Source of the DNA: Prunus persica
Taxonomy: Eukaryota; Streptophyta; Magnoliopsida; Rosales; Rosaceae
DNA: 64,000 nt
NCBI RefSeq assembly: GCF_000346465.2
Contig: NC_034015.1
Location: 7,829,393-7,893,392 of the forward strand
Reading direction: 5' to 3'
Part shown: positions 45,628 to 59,100 of the stretch, one piece after another
Layout: each line of letters opens with the position of its first letter
Numbering within the stretch: position 1 is the stretch's first letter
Position numbers and translations under genes: made by a program
Notes under the pieces: model-generated
Databases searched by the model: none
What the model was told of the DNA's origin: nothing
The model's input: only the letters and a program-made list of their open reading frames with translations

Positions 45628-48600
45628 TCACGACTGATTAACATAGAGGACTGGGACCAGCCCAGCCATTTTTCCATCCCTCCCAGGGCGTTTCTTCTTC
45701 ACCTGTAAAAAGAGTGAAAATGCCTTTCATTAGCAACTGACGTGAATAAATATGCTGCCTCATCGGCAAGAACGCAAGAGAATGACCATTCAAAGGGGAA
45801 AAAGAGGTCAAGATGAAAAATATAAATTCCTCTCTCATGGGACAAAAAAGAGTAATCAACAATAAGAAAATAAGGTTATCCAAAAATACACTAATTGGCT
45901 GATTCTTGCTTCACAGATATTGGAGGACTAAAAAGCAGGAATAAGAATTTTCCTCTTTCTTTTTGTGTTTATTCAGTCCTATTCTCTCTATATACTTACA
46001 TAAAACCAGCCATCCACTTCGTACTCGATTTCAACGTCTTCACCCGCTGTTAAATTTAACTGCACGGACAGAACCATATTAATCACCTCCATGTTTCAAC
46101 TGAAACTGCCAGACAAGTCTGACTGAGACAAGACAGCAATAGTTCACACACAGCAAAAGGCAAGACACTATCCAGTAAACTTCTTATCATTTAAAATGCA
46201 AATACCTGCTCAACTTTGGAGAGAGACACCCTTGGATCATAAAAATTAAATAAAAACTTTTAAGTCCAGATTGAATTGCTAGGAGTTAGACTTACCTCAT
46301 CATCTCCACCAGCCGTGAAGTCATAAAGTGCCGTTCCATGTTGAGGATTTCCAGAAGAAATGCGTTCGTCATCTTGAGATTCAAAACTTTGGGATCCACG
46401 CCCAGCTAAAGGATTATCAAATGATTCAAATCTTTGTGCGGCAGGTGACGAGTATGGCGGAGGCTCTTCTCTAATCTGGAAACGAATTAGAAGAATTAAA
46501 ATTCTGATAGAATCATAAGACTAAAACATAGCTAGATGAGAGGCAATGAGCACTAACTGGAGATCCTAAACCCTCACTGAATGAGGGACCCCCCGTAGAT
46601 GGATTGGTATATCTGTTTCCTCCAGACCTCTCCTGTTGCAAATAATTAATTCATCAAACAATTCAATCCTATATAGCAGATGACAGTGTATGCCAAGTAA
46701 AAATCTATAATCCCCAGTAATATTCGGGGCATCAATCAGGCAATGAGTTAGTACAGGTAAAGAAAATGCTTTGATCTTAGCTCTTTTAAGATCTAACACA
46801 GGGTGTTTCTTTCTTTCATATATATATTTTTTTGTTCTTGAAAAACTGAAAGCACATTTTTGCAGAGATTATAACATTATACAGCTTCAACCAAATTCCA
46901 TAATCAAAAGTCCATGGACACATTTCTTCCCTCGTATCTAGGGTTCTATATATGCCTCCCATTTAGACCCTAAGTCAAGTCTTCATTAGCTCCAACTACC
47001 ATTTAATCCTATCTGTAGAACCTGTGGTCCATGATACTAAAAATTCTTGTCTCATTTTCCTCATAAAATTTTATATCAACACGTGCAGACAATAAAGGGT
47101 CCCCCGGCTAGAAGAGCAGGGGCTTAGAGTCTTGTTCTCCAACTAGGGAAGGTGATGGTCAACAGAGGTTGGATTTAATCCAACGGTAGTCTTGAGCCTC
47201 AAGCAAACAATAGAACTAATAACTTTTAATAGAACTTGACACATTCCAACAAAAATAGAAAAGACAAAAAGTTAATTGGTACAGACTCATTTTTAACTGT
47301 GCAGGCCCTCCCCTTCCCTTTGTCTCTCTCCTACATTTCCCTATCTCCCTTATCCATTTCTCTTTCCCTTGATTACTTTCCAAGACAAAAACAACTGTTT
47401 AGATTATTTCATGTATATTATCAAAAATTGCTCGAAAATGAACTTCATCGGCAGTTTATGTGGAAGAGGGTAAATTTGAGAAATGAAAAATTCCAATGTT
47501 ATATCCCACCAGTCTGATTCAAAAATTATATCTGAAAGACATAAATACTACATTTCCATCAAGTCATGGTTGCACCAACTTCATGGTGTGTACATGCCAT
47601 GGACTGTAACAGAATATTAGAAAAAGAATTAACATATTTAGCATATATTCATGGTACAAAATTACTTCGTTTAAATTACTGATGAACCTTAACATGGTCA
47701 TCTTCAGTATCTGGATCCTAGTGCTCATATTGTTAAAACCTAAGAACTAGGCACTGTATTAAAGTTCTAGAGCCTAAATACGCAGTCTTAGTACTAGAAC
47801 CTGGGCAAAGATTTGTAGAAGTTTTAAATACTGTAAAAACATAAGTAGAAGTTTATTAAAGGAAACCCCCAAAAAAAAAAAATTTGAAATTGATCAATGC
47901 ATCTCTTACCGGCCGTGAACTGAAAAGTGAAGGGTAGTTCATTCCACCAAAGTGGGATGATATGGAAGTTTCAACTGATCCCGTTGATTCTGGGGAAGAT
48001 GTCCCAGATGACCTCCCATCATCCTCCTACAATCCAAATGAATACAATTAGTGACAACCTTCTCAATGTAAACATGAACACTCCAGCTCTATTGCATGCA
48101 ATGCCAACTCAGTCAGGAACACATACCTCTAGCTCAGAAGTCTCTAAAAGAGTCTTTGCCCACAGATCATCATAACTAACTGAAGGCCTAGAGATTATGT
48201 TTTCTTCATCAACATCAGGAGCATCGGTTCCGGCACCAGCAAGAAATTCATTAACCTAACAGGAAGTAGAGGCGAAATAATCATCCATTTGAAATGGATC
48301 AAGAGTAGCAAATGAATGGTGCATACAAGTTAAATACAAAATTTAACGACAATAGTCCAAAATCTACTCTCTTAAATCAATAAGTAATAACTCTGCAAAC
48401 TATTACAAGAAATCAAGACTGGAAACAAATTGAGGAAGCCATTCTTTGAACTACAGAACAAACAGCCAGCCTGTGTCGGGGATCAAAGCAGAAGGTATCT
48501 GCCCCAACCATGTAACAATATAATATCTAACCAAAGACTAGATGAGACTATATTTTCAGCAGAAAAAAGGATAAATTTTGTGTTTCCATTAAACAGTTAC

Positions 48601-51600
48601 ATCCATTCACCAATTAGTATGTGATGGAGGAGCCAAGCTCTAAGTACCATGAATAAGCTCATCCAAGCACCACATAATCTAGTCTTTGCAGCTTTTGTGT
48701 AATTAATGCATTTTCGATGTGGATTTCAGGCCTATTGTTTTGGAGGCTTATGTCGTAGAGTCTTTCTATGCCTCATGATCAATGTCTTAGATGTCCTAAA
48801 CTATGTTGGTTAGAATTCCTACGCATATTATTCTTTCCATTATTAACAGACCAAAAGCTCCTACATTACAAAATTATTTAAAAACTTCATATATTTAGGT
48901 TTAAATAATTCAATAATATACTATAACTTGTGATTATTTAATGATAGATGCCTTCTCATTTACAGATTTAAAGAAAATAAAGGATCATTCACTTAGTTTT
49001 CGGGTACTTACAAGACATGTTCACAAACAAGTTAATGTAGTACAGCCCATAGGTATTAGATTAAACACTTAAACGATAGAATAGAGAAGAATATCGGAGG
49101 TCGAGGAGACGAAAATATAGATCGAGGGGACGAAAGAAAGGACCGAAATCAGAGAACAGCGAAGGACAGAAATCACATAGTTTTAAGAGAAGGTTTACTC
49201 AATATCCAAATCTGAATTTTAAAGAGCTACAAGGGGGTATTTATTGCAAACTAAAACCTAGAAATAATAGGATAAAAATCCCTTGCTTAAACAGAAATCC
49301 TAACCCAAATAAAATAGGAAACTTAAAACTAGAAATCTGGAAAAGTAGAAATCCTACTAGAAATTGGAAAACTAGAGAATCCAGGAAACTAACAAATACA
49401 TTAGGAAACTAATAAATTTAGGTCCTACGCATCCTGCATCACAAGTCCAGCTGAATTATGGGTTTAAAGATGAGTGCAACTACCAGAAAACATAAACTTT
49501 GGACTATATGATAAACAAGGGTAGAAACTTATAATCTCTCAAATCTGAATTACAAATACTATTAATTGTCAAATTCAGCATGTGTGCATAGACAAAAAAG
49601 GGCTATCTTGAAAAGGTGATAAAGCCTGATTGTCTAGCAATCAAACAAAAAGGACTTGCAAGAAATGGCCCAGATCCCTGAATAGCCCAAAGTCATGACT
49701 CTCCGAGTACAATAAAAGACATAAATTCAGAAAATAATACAAATACCCTTACTCAAACTCCTAAAAGTTAGATTATAAGATACAACATGGGAAAGAACTT
49801 AAAGTAATATGTTTATAGAACTCTCAATCGGAATTATATAATTACTGTTAATTTTCAAATTCAGCTTTTGTATAGAAACATAAGAGGGTAAGATGTTCAT
49901 AAATGTCTAAATATCAGTCAGGACTAAATGTATTTTAAAATAACAGGGTGATAGTGTTCTGTTTTTAGATTCATACTTCTATAAACAAACCAAAAGTTAA
50001 ACTTTAATGTTAAATCAATTAAACATGTTACCCTGCTCATTGCCGGTGCATTATTTCCTAGCAGTCCATCATCACCAAGGTTTGCTGCCCAAGCATTTAC
50101 AAGGTCATCATCAAGCATGTCAGACTCTTCAGCTGCTGGTTTAGATTCATAAATAAGATCAGAAATTCCAGTAGCAACAGCTGGATCACTCAGACCGGTT
50201 GATGCACTAATATTGTGCCGTGTGCGGTAGATGTCGATCAGTTTTGCGCTGTCATAAGATTATGAAGGGGAACTAAATAAGAAATGCAGAGAAAAAAGAA
50301 AGGTAAAACCCATGTTAACAAGAAATCTCACTTGAAGTTCAACTGGAAATAGAGTTCTAATATGTATGAATCATCTCATAATATTTTAGACCAACGATGT
50401 TGACATAGTCAATCCTTCATTAATATGATTTGTAGGCAGAAATTAGTTGTAAATTACCCCCTTAGTCTTGAATCATGCTCATAATAAACAGGACATCCTT
50501 CAAATGGTTAGAAGGATCATACTAAACTTTCTTCTGTATTCACCTCATAAAAATATTGATAATTCTGATATTTCCACCAATATTTCCTCCGAAATTTGGA
50601 CCACAATTATTTCCACTGACATCGCAATTTTCAACCTTGGTTATTTGGCATGTCAGTTAGACACAAGAAGAAAGGGCATGGGAGAAATGGGAAGAACAAA
50701 TGCTCAATAAATGTGCATTGAAATTGTGCGAAAAATGAAAGACATTATAAAATTAACACTGCTTAGTGAATAGATAACACATTTGAGGAATTCTGCTTCT
50801 ACCTATATAACAGCGACAGAAAACTAAAGTCAACCATATCTGAGTAAAGCATTCTTACAAAAGGCAGACATTTGCTAAAGGAACTGAAAATTGCATCTCC
50901 ACATTTCATAACAAATTATTACACACACGAAAAAAATCACCCCTCTTATTCTCTCAAATACAACACCTAGGCTATGGCAGTGTAAACGAATCTGTACCTT
51001 ATTGGCCCCAAAGGCAGATACTTTGCTCTTGGGACGTAACAGAACAGCGAAACAAGATCAAGCAACCGTTCATGAGTTCCGTATAGTTTCTTAAGTTCTT
51101 CATCTGTCCATTCCTTATTAGCATTGTCATGGTTGCGTATTTCCCTGTCCACAAAGCAAACTAACGTGAATAACTAAAAAAATATGACACATTTCAAGAA
51201 AATTTTGTATCACTTACTTGATCAAATCATCTTGTGCTCTATACATTTCATCAAGAACCTCTATCATGGGATTTATTAGAACTCCAAGGCCTGTGCCACT
51301 AGCTCCTTGATCTTCCCCATTACTGAGATGCATCTCAGAAAACTGAGACTGCACTCCCCCCTGTGCTAATGTGTGTAAAAATTCATAGATCTGTAGCCTA
51401 AAAGGTTCACCAGACCTTATTGCCATAGTTGTAAGAGCTTGAGCAGCAACAATACGAACCTGGAGAACCCAACGGAACGAACAACATATAAGAGGAACAA
51501 ACAAGTAGAGGGTGAGTTCACAGTTAACAAATTTGTGTGTTCAAGTGTATGGATTCCCATAGTTTCTGGGCGAAAAGCCATTGCCCTTTCCCAAATAAGT

Positions 51601-54600
51601 AGAGGGTGAGTTCACATGTCAACAAATTTGTTTGTACAGAAAAACAAGTGTGAAAGAACCAAAAATATGGTAAAGGAAGAAAAAAGATTCTATGCAAAAT
51701 TGATTAATTGAGGCTTCATAGTCCTAGAACCACCAACAGGAAAGGTATAACAATGTTCTAACTACCATTACCATTGTCCCAATGCTTTAGAAATCATCCC
51801 TCAATAGATCATTACAACCCTTAACATTGGGAGACCTATGCTAGTAAAGGCAGGTTGGCTAAAACTAGTACTTAATTAACCTTTTTATCGTTCTAAGATA
51901 GAGGCAATAAACTTGTGTTGAAATGATAAATGGCTGATACTGAGGTGGAAGCTAATACCTCCCAGCTGCCACTAAACGCGCATCTTTGCAGCCTAGTCAG
52001 TGCACCAGCTAGAGTAGGATTACGAGAGCTGGCAGCAGCAACCATTTTATCTGTATCTAGCATCATCAATGCAGTACCAGGAGGGGTTGCGGATTCCCAG
52101 GCATACTCAGAAGCAGCATAGTTTGCATTCTCTCCAAGAAACCATACCTAACAGTACATTTATTCAGCAATAAATAAAATAAATTAGGTTACTTGATGGA
52201 TAAATTGGAAGAGGAACAAATAAAGCATCTAGTGATTATAAAGATGCTTACTGCTGCTTGTACTAATCTCTGCAATGCCAAAGCTGACTTTGGATCAGAT
52301 GCAGATACCCTGTCCACTGATGTAAGGCCCAACATTGACCCAGGCTGTGGTGGCGGTAAATCAAGAACTATGGTAACCGCTTCTAAGGCAGTGTGTTTCC
52401 CATCAGGACCAGCTCCAACGAGACATGTCTGGAATTGGAACGGTTATAATAACCAATCGAATCAAACAATCACTAATATAATTTCACCATAAAAATAAAG
52501 AAAGAAATCATCACATTCAGGTTAACGATATGAAAAACACATCACAAGTTTCAGTTCCAAGTCAGTTTTTTTCTTCTTTAGACAAGAAAGGAACTTTTAT
52601 TAACACAAATCAAATGTTCTAAATGGTGGACAAGGATTCAGTCATAAAGTACACACTACAACAAACAGAGCAGCACTTGAGACATAAAGTTAAGAAGAAA
52701 CATAAATTTTATTAAGAACAAATCTGTACAAAGGGTGGGGGTGCACCAGAAGTCCAACTTAACACCTGCAAAATCTGGTAAACTACCCAGAAAAAAAAAA
52801 AACTACAAAGAAACAATACAGGGTAACCTAATTGAAAATAACACACAGCCGACTTCTAATGCAAATAAATATCAGAAAAATAAAGGTCCTTATATTGTGA
52901 CCGTGTGCTGGAATAACCCAACTCTCTTTACCTCTCTTAACAAGTACAACCACAAATTTAATGTTAGTGGGCAATGTAGGAGTACATGATCCGCACTTTC
53001 CCTAAGGCATCATTGTTAAAGTTGCAGTATTCTAATGTTAGAACTGTAAGATACATGCTTTACATATTTCATAACTGCACTGGTATCCTATATCCTCTAG
53101 CTCATTTTGGTTGGATAATGTTACCATGTCATCATAACTGACCCAAGCCTATAAAAGTAACAGTAAAACAAAGTGAAAAAGAAAAAAAGTAAGAAAAGCA
53201 TATCATGATAATTGACTATGTACAGAGCAGCAGTGGAAAAACATACAGAAATAAATTATTTTCCATGAAACACAGACTTTACTAAAATAAATGCAAGGAA
53301 AATATACAGTGGAAAAGACATACAGAATTGCATTTTAAGTAGATAAGAACTGCCTGTAGTGAGGATTGAAGGAAATTACCTTCCACAGTAGTTGTAATAC
53401 ATCAGCATCAATCTTCCCAGGAGCTTTAGTTGCAAAGATCCTGGCGATTTGAAGAAGAGTGACAGCCATATCTGGGGTCGCCTAATAACACATATTAAAA
53501 GCTTATTTAGACTTAATAAATGGCAAGTGCCCCACTAAAGAAATTAAAGAAAACCCTTATATTGGAATAGAGTTAGTTTAGATAGCCTTGTGCACCATTG
53601 ATTTCACTACCAGAAAGATAAGTTAGACAGGGTATGGTTAATTCCCACTCCCAACCTCCCATCCAATTACTAGTGCTCCACTACTTCTATACTCAACACC
53701 TAATAGAACAAAATATACTCTAAAATGTGAAATCCAACTGACAGTTGACAACCTACAATTTCAACTGGCTTCAATACTTTGATAATGTCATCACTGGCAG
53801 GTCATGTTTTTTCCTTTCCTCCAATCTTGATTCATTATTTTCCTTTAGCACTATACTACCATTCAATTTATTCTTCAATTGAACAATGCAATTGTAGATT
53901 TCAATCGTCTTACCCTTTGACATACCAATGTTACCTGGTACCGGGAACGATACAATACATGGAATGGGAATGGGTACGAGGCTCGCTAGTTACTATGGTA
54001 CAGATTAGTTGGGCGTAGACATAGTACGGTATTTCAGGTTGCAATTCATCCGAGACTTTAATTCGGGTCCTTGTTAATTATTACAATTTTTTTTATGTAA
54101 TAGATGCTTTATATTATAAAATCAAAAATAGCATCCATTCCCATGATTATTCATTGAATTCTGACATATCAGTACATAATCAATTTTCCATAGTAACGAA
54201 TACTTTAAATTATAAGCAGCAGGAAATAAGATAGTGAAGTTAGTTAAAATTGCTCATGTAAAAATACAAATGCGTACCATAAATTAAAGTCAGAATTTGG
54301 TCATGCAGGGCTTCAGTTTCACATGATTTTAGTAATATACCTTCTATTACGGTCTGATTGGGAAGAAGCAGTTACCTAGGATTTGGTTAGTTTGATCTTT
54401 TCGTGTTTGGATTTGTTCTTTAGGGATTTCTCATTAGCTGTCATTGGATGTGCGAAATTGTTTTGTGGATGGTGGTTTTGTATTTCTATTGTTAGTCGGT
54501 GGATAGCTTCGACTGCATCTTTGTACTGTGTTTGAAGTTCATTAATACAAGTTGGTATACAGATATATAAAGATTTCTACACATATGCACTTCCAAACAA

Positions 54601-56095
54601 ATGCCACACCATGAGTTACTTTTTTGTCCACACATACCTTAAAACGAGCATGCAATGTGAGTAAAATATCATTCAATAGTGTGGCTGGCCAAGCTGGATC
54701 AGAAAGCTCTGATGCAATAATAGATTCTAGTTGATCAAACGAATCATGGGGACTTTGCATCCAGATCAGCGCCTTAATTACCATTGCTCGAACATAAACA
54801 CACTCACACGCCACAGTTGTCCGCACAACTTCCATCAATGAAGCTAACAAACTAGCAATTGTATCCTTGCCACCTACTCCAGTAGATAAAGAAGAAGTTC
54901 TTCGGATACCTATGTGAAAAGAAAATGTGGTGGGAAGGGAAAACAAGGAACAGAATAAGATCACAATCCACTGTACTACTTTCACTCTTTGAAATTATAT
55001 AAAAGCACAATCTATTAAAAAATGAAAGCAAACAATAAAATCCACTGTACTGGTTTCACTACTCTCACTCCTTTGAAATTTTACTAAAGCACACGCCTCA
55101 CTCGTCACTCCACAAAGAAACCACTTATTGCTTTTCCATATAAAACAACCTTTCAACTTACTGAACAATTAGGGTCTTCTTTTTTATATCAAACTCAGAA
55201 TCAATAAAATTTAAAATAAAAAAAATGATACAGGTAGGATGAATAGAAGTCCAGTGCATTTACTGCAGAACTCGCAGCCTACTTTTTTTCTTGACAGGAA
55301 ACGTACTCTCACTGATAAAAAAAAAAAAAATAGCAGTGCAATATAGGGGACAAGTTGTAAAATTCACAGCATACTCTTTATCAATTAATGACAATTTTAC
55401 AAGCACTTTAATGATGCCCTATGCTTCTATGGTACCTATTACCCAATTAATGAAACATTTCCAGTGACTAGCCTGTATAGCTACATTAATCAACTAAACA
55501 CCACATACATATCTCAGAAGGCCATTCAATTTTTTTGGCAGCCTAGAATCGAAATCATCAGAATATGATCAAGGATCTTCTAAACCATTACATGAAAGAT
55601 TCTATGGTAGACATGGAGCAGTAACTAAAAGGTACAAGAGATCATGTCAAAAGATTAAAAAAACAAAAACAAAAAAAGGTAGAATAATTACTTTCGGAAT
55701 GTGAGGTTTCAGTACTATCCAAATCGTGTGAATCGAGAGTCTCAGAAAATGTATTGACATGCACTGTTTCATCAATATCCTGTATGCCTAGAGAAAATGC
55801 AGCAGCCCGACTTTTCCCCATCTCTTGCACAACTCTTGCTGCTGCATGGAGTACTGGCCTAGAGAAACTACGGAAAGAACTCTCCAACCTGAATAAACCA
55901 GGACGCATGGAATCAATAGAAGATGATTTAAATCAGTTTAAAAAGAGAGTCATTGAAGACTCCTACATATGAAAAGATGCTCGACCTCCCAACATTATTT
56001 CAGATGCTTCTAATACCAAAACAAGAGAGCGAGAAAGATAGACAAACAGACAGACGCCCGGGGGGGGGGGGGGGGGGGCCCCCCCCTTAAGGGGG

Positions 56096-56129
<34 letters not shown>

Positions 56130-59100
56130 AAACCTTTCCCTTAAAAGTTTAAAAAGGGGGGTGGGGGACGCCTTTTTTTTTGAGCTTTTTCTTTGGGGGA
56201 AACCTTAAAAAAAGGGGGTTTTGGGAACTTGGGAAACTCCCCAGTTAAATGAAACCCTCCCGGAGCTCGCTTTTTTGTCCTTCTTTTTAAAAAGGGGAAA
56301 AAAAAAAATTTAAAAAAAATCCATTTTAAAAAAAAAAAAAATTTTTTTTCGGGGGAAAAAAAAGGGGGGGACCACCCCCGTTTTGCAAAAATCTACCCTC
56401 CCATTATAACCCTGTGGTATGGAAAAAGGGGAGAAATTGAAATATAAAAGGGTTAAGAAAACCTCTCTGCACTATCGGGTTCCCCCATATACAAAGGATT
56501 GCCTCAAAACAGACTCTTTCGCTGGGATCCAGGAGGAGTTGATAAAGCACAGAATTGAACCGAGATCGAATATCAGCTCTCTCTGTAGACATAACATTTT
56601 CAAGAAACAACAAACATAAATCATACAACTTAAAGGGAAACAAATACATTAAATAAAGAAAGAAAAGTGAAGAATTCATCATATATAGATACCATCCAAG
56701 GCTCGTGCTCTAGAAATTGTATAGCACAACCTCGCTAGAGCGACTCTAGCAAGAACATCATGTAAATGGAGGACATCCTGCAAAGCCCCTGATATATAGA
56801 ACAAAGCAAGGTACTAAAAATGAAGTAAGAATAATTGATTAAGCATATTAGGATAATAAACTAATATTTATAAAATTATAAAAATTATAAAAAATTATAA
56901 AAATAAAAAAAAAATAAAAACTTTCTAGATAAATGAGCAACCTAAAATGGCATCAAACCAGATAAGACCAGAAATCTCACAAAATTCATTGTAAGAACAT
57001 ATCTCGGAACATAACAAGTCTTTTATTTCTTCATTTTCATACAAGTACAAAAGGATAAACAATTTATTAAAGTGTAAAATATAAACATCAGAGATATAAA
57101 TATTTTGAAATGTTCTAGTCACCTATATTAACAAACCTCCAATTAAAAGGATTGGCTAGAAAGCCCTGTCCCAAACTAAAGGCTCTTTTTCCATTGTAAT
57201 AATTAGATCCCTTTGTCTTTTTCTTTTCCGGAATACGAAAAAAAAAAATTAATTAAGCAAAAAGGGTAAAAATTAGACCTAGTGTTAATTAATCAACTTC
57301 TATTTTTCCAATTAATTACACAAATCCAGATTTCTTTCTTCTTCTTTTTTCACCCAGAAATCCACCAATCCGCATTGTGGACACAATTTGAAAATGGGGA
57401 CCCCAACTGAACCCTACAACCTTTGGGAGGCAGGAAATGCTAGCAAAAAGCTAGGTAGGTAACTATGAACGAGGGGTTACTTGAAATGCTCAAGCCTATG
57501 GTTTGCTCCCATGTGGTCTGAGGTTCAAAACCCCCAAAGGCACCTATCCTCCCAAAGATTGTAGGGTTCGACCGGAGGCCCCAGTTTCAAAGCCTTGTCC
57601 TCTTTGCGGATTGTAGGATTTCCGGGTATAAGAAAAATATTTTTAAAAAACAGCTACGTTTATGCAGAAAATTATGCAAATTGCAGCAGCCATTGACCAG
57701 ATGATATATGAAATGTTTGCAATAAGTCAAGAAATCAGATGAGCAATAGAACACAGCCTGTTGTTTGAACAATGTAAGCCAACCATATACAACCCTGTCA
57801 TTTGAACTAGGAACACAGCCTAATATTTAAGAAATTTTGCTCTCAATTTGGGCATCATAATTAGAAATATAAAACTTTTTGTCAATGTAAATATCAGTAC
57901 ATGCCACATTGAACAAAGAACCCTTCTTAAAAAACAATAACAGAATAAGACAACAAAAATTGGGAATACCTCCAGGCTCTGCATGTTTCCCTGCATAAAG
58001 GTAAAACATTGTAAAGCATTAGAAGCATAAAAACTAATTAGTCTCATAATTAAATAGCACAATAGGAATGCGAGATATTTGAAAGGTTAAAATAATCAAA
58101 TCACCTAAGGCCATTGCAACTGCATAAGGGTCTTTTGTAGATAGCTCAGATAGAATTTCCAAGGCATGCCTTACAGCAATAGGATCAGCAAATGAAATTC
58201 TGAAGGGAAACACAAACTTGTTAGACTTGGAGAATCAATTTCACAATACAAGGGCCAAATTTCTAAAAATACCCCAGTAATCATGAAGTAGCTAAGAAAA
58301 TAAAATCAATGTTGCAAGTTGAAGGATAAGCAAAAACAGATTGAAAGCATAAAAGAGGGCATGAGGAAAACAGAAATCATAAATAAAAAAGATAAAACCA
58401 GTGGATCGAAACAAAGTTCTTCCACCAAAACTTCAACTCATGCATAATGAAGATACATATATGACCACACACACACACACAAAAAAAAAAAAACCAAATG
58501 GAAATGGTGTATGTGTCACATGCACCTATATAAGGAAATTGATACAAAGAAATGTTCCAAGCAACAACTTTATGCAATCAAATGTTGACTACCAGAATGA
58601 AGGAAAACATACCCTTGAACAGCACGATATAGAAATGCAGGGTTTCCTGGATCCAACGGAAGTCTCCTCAAAGCACTTAGGGCGGCATATTGCAAGTTAG
58701 TCCTGAGGATGAACTGAAGTTGAAAAAAAAATTAAAAATATAAGTTATCAGCATAGTTGGAGAAATTCATTGACCATAAGCTAAAGAACAATAAAAATGC
58801 AGGTGCATAATAGAAGAATTTCCCTGGGAAACTTGGCAAGACAGAGAGGTAATAAGTTGGCAAGCTGCTCAGGACCGATTGGGTTAGGGTTAACCTGAAG
58901 CCCTGACACAAAAGCTTTCTTCCAACCCTCTAATCTCCTCTCCAGCTATTCCACCACCTGATCCCAGAAGCCCACTATCTTTGGGTTCCCACCAAGCAGC
59001 ATCCCAAATCTTTCATTGGCCACCTCTCCCATCTTAGGTGTTGATCCCCACAATTGAGCACTTAGCTCTATTAATTTTCAGTCCTGAGAGACCTTCCCCT

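Noticed and set aside
56041..56100. G-run next to C-run that could be read as a G-quadruplex or recombination site
   Set aside because: Part of the homopolymer smear that looks like failed base calling.
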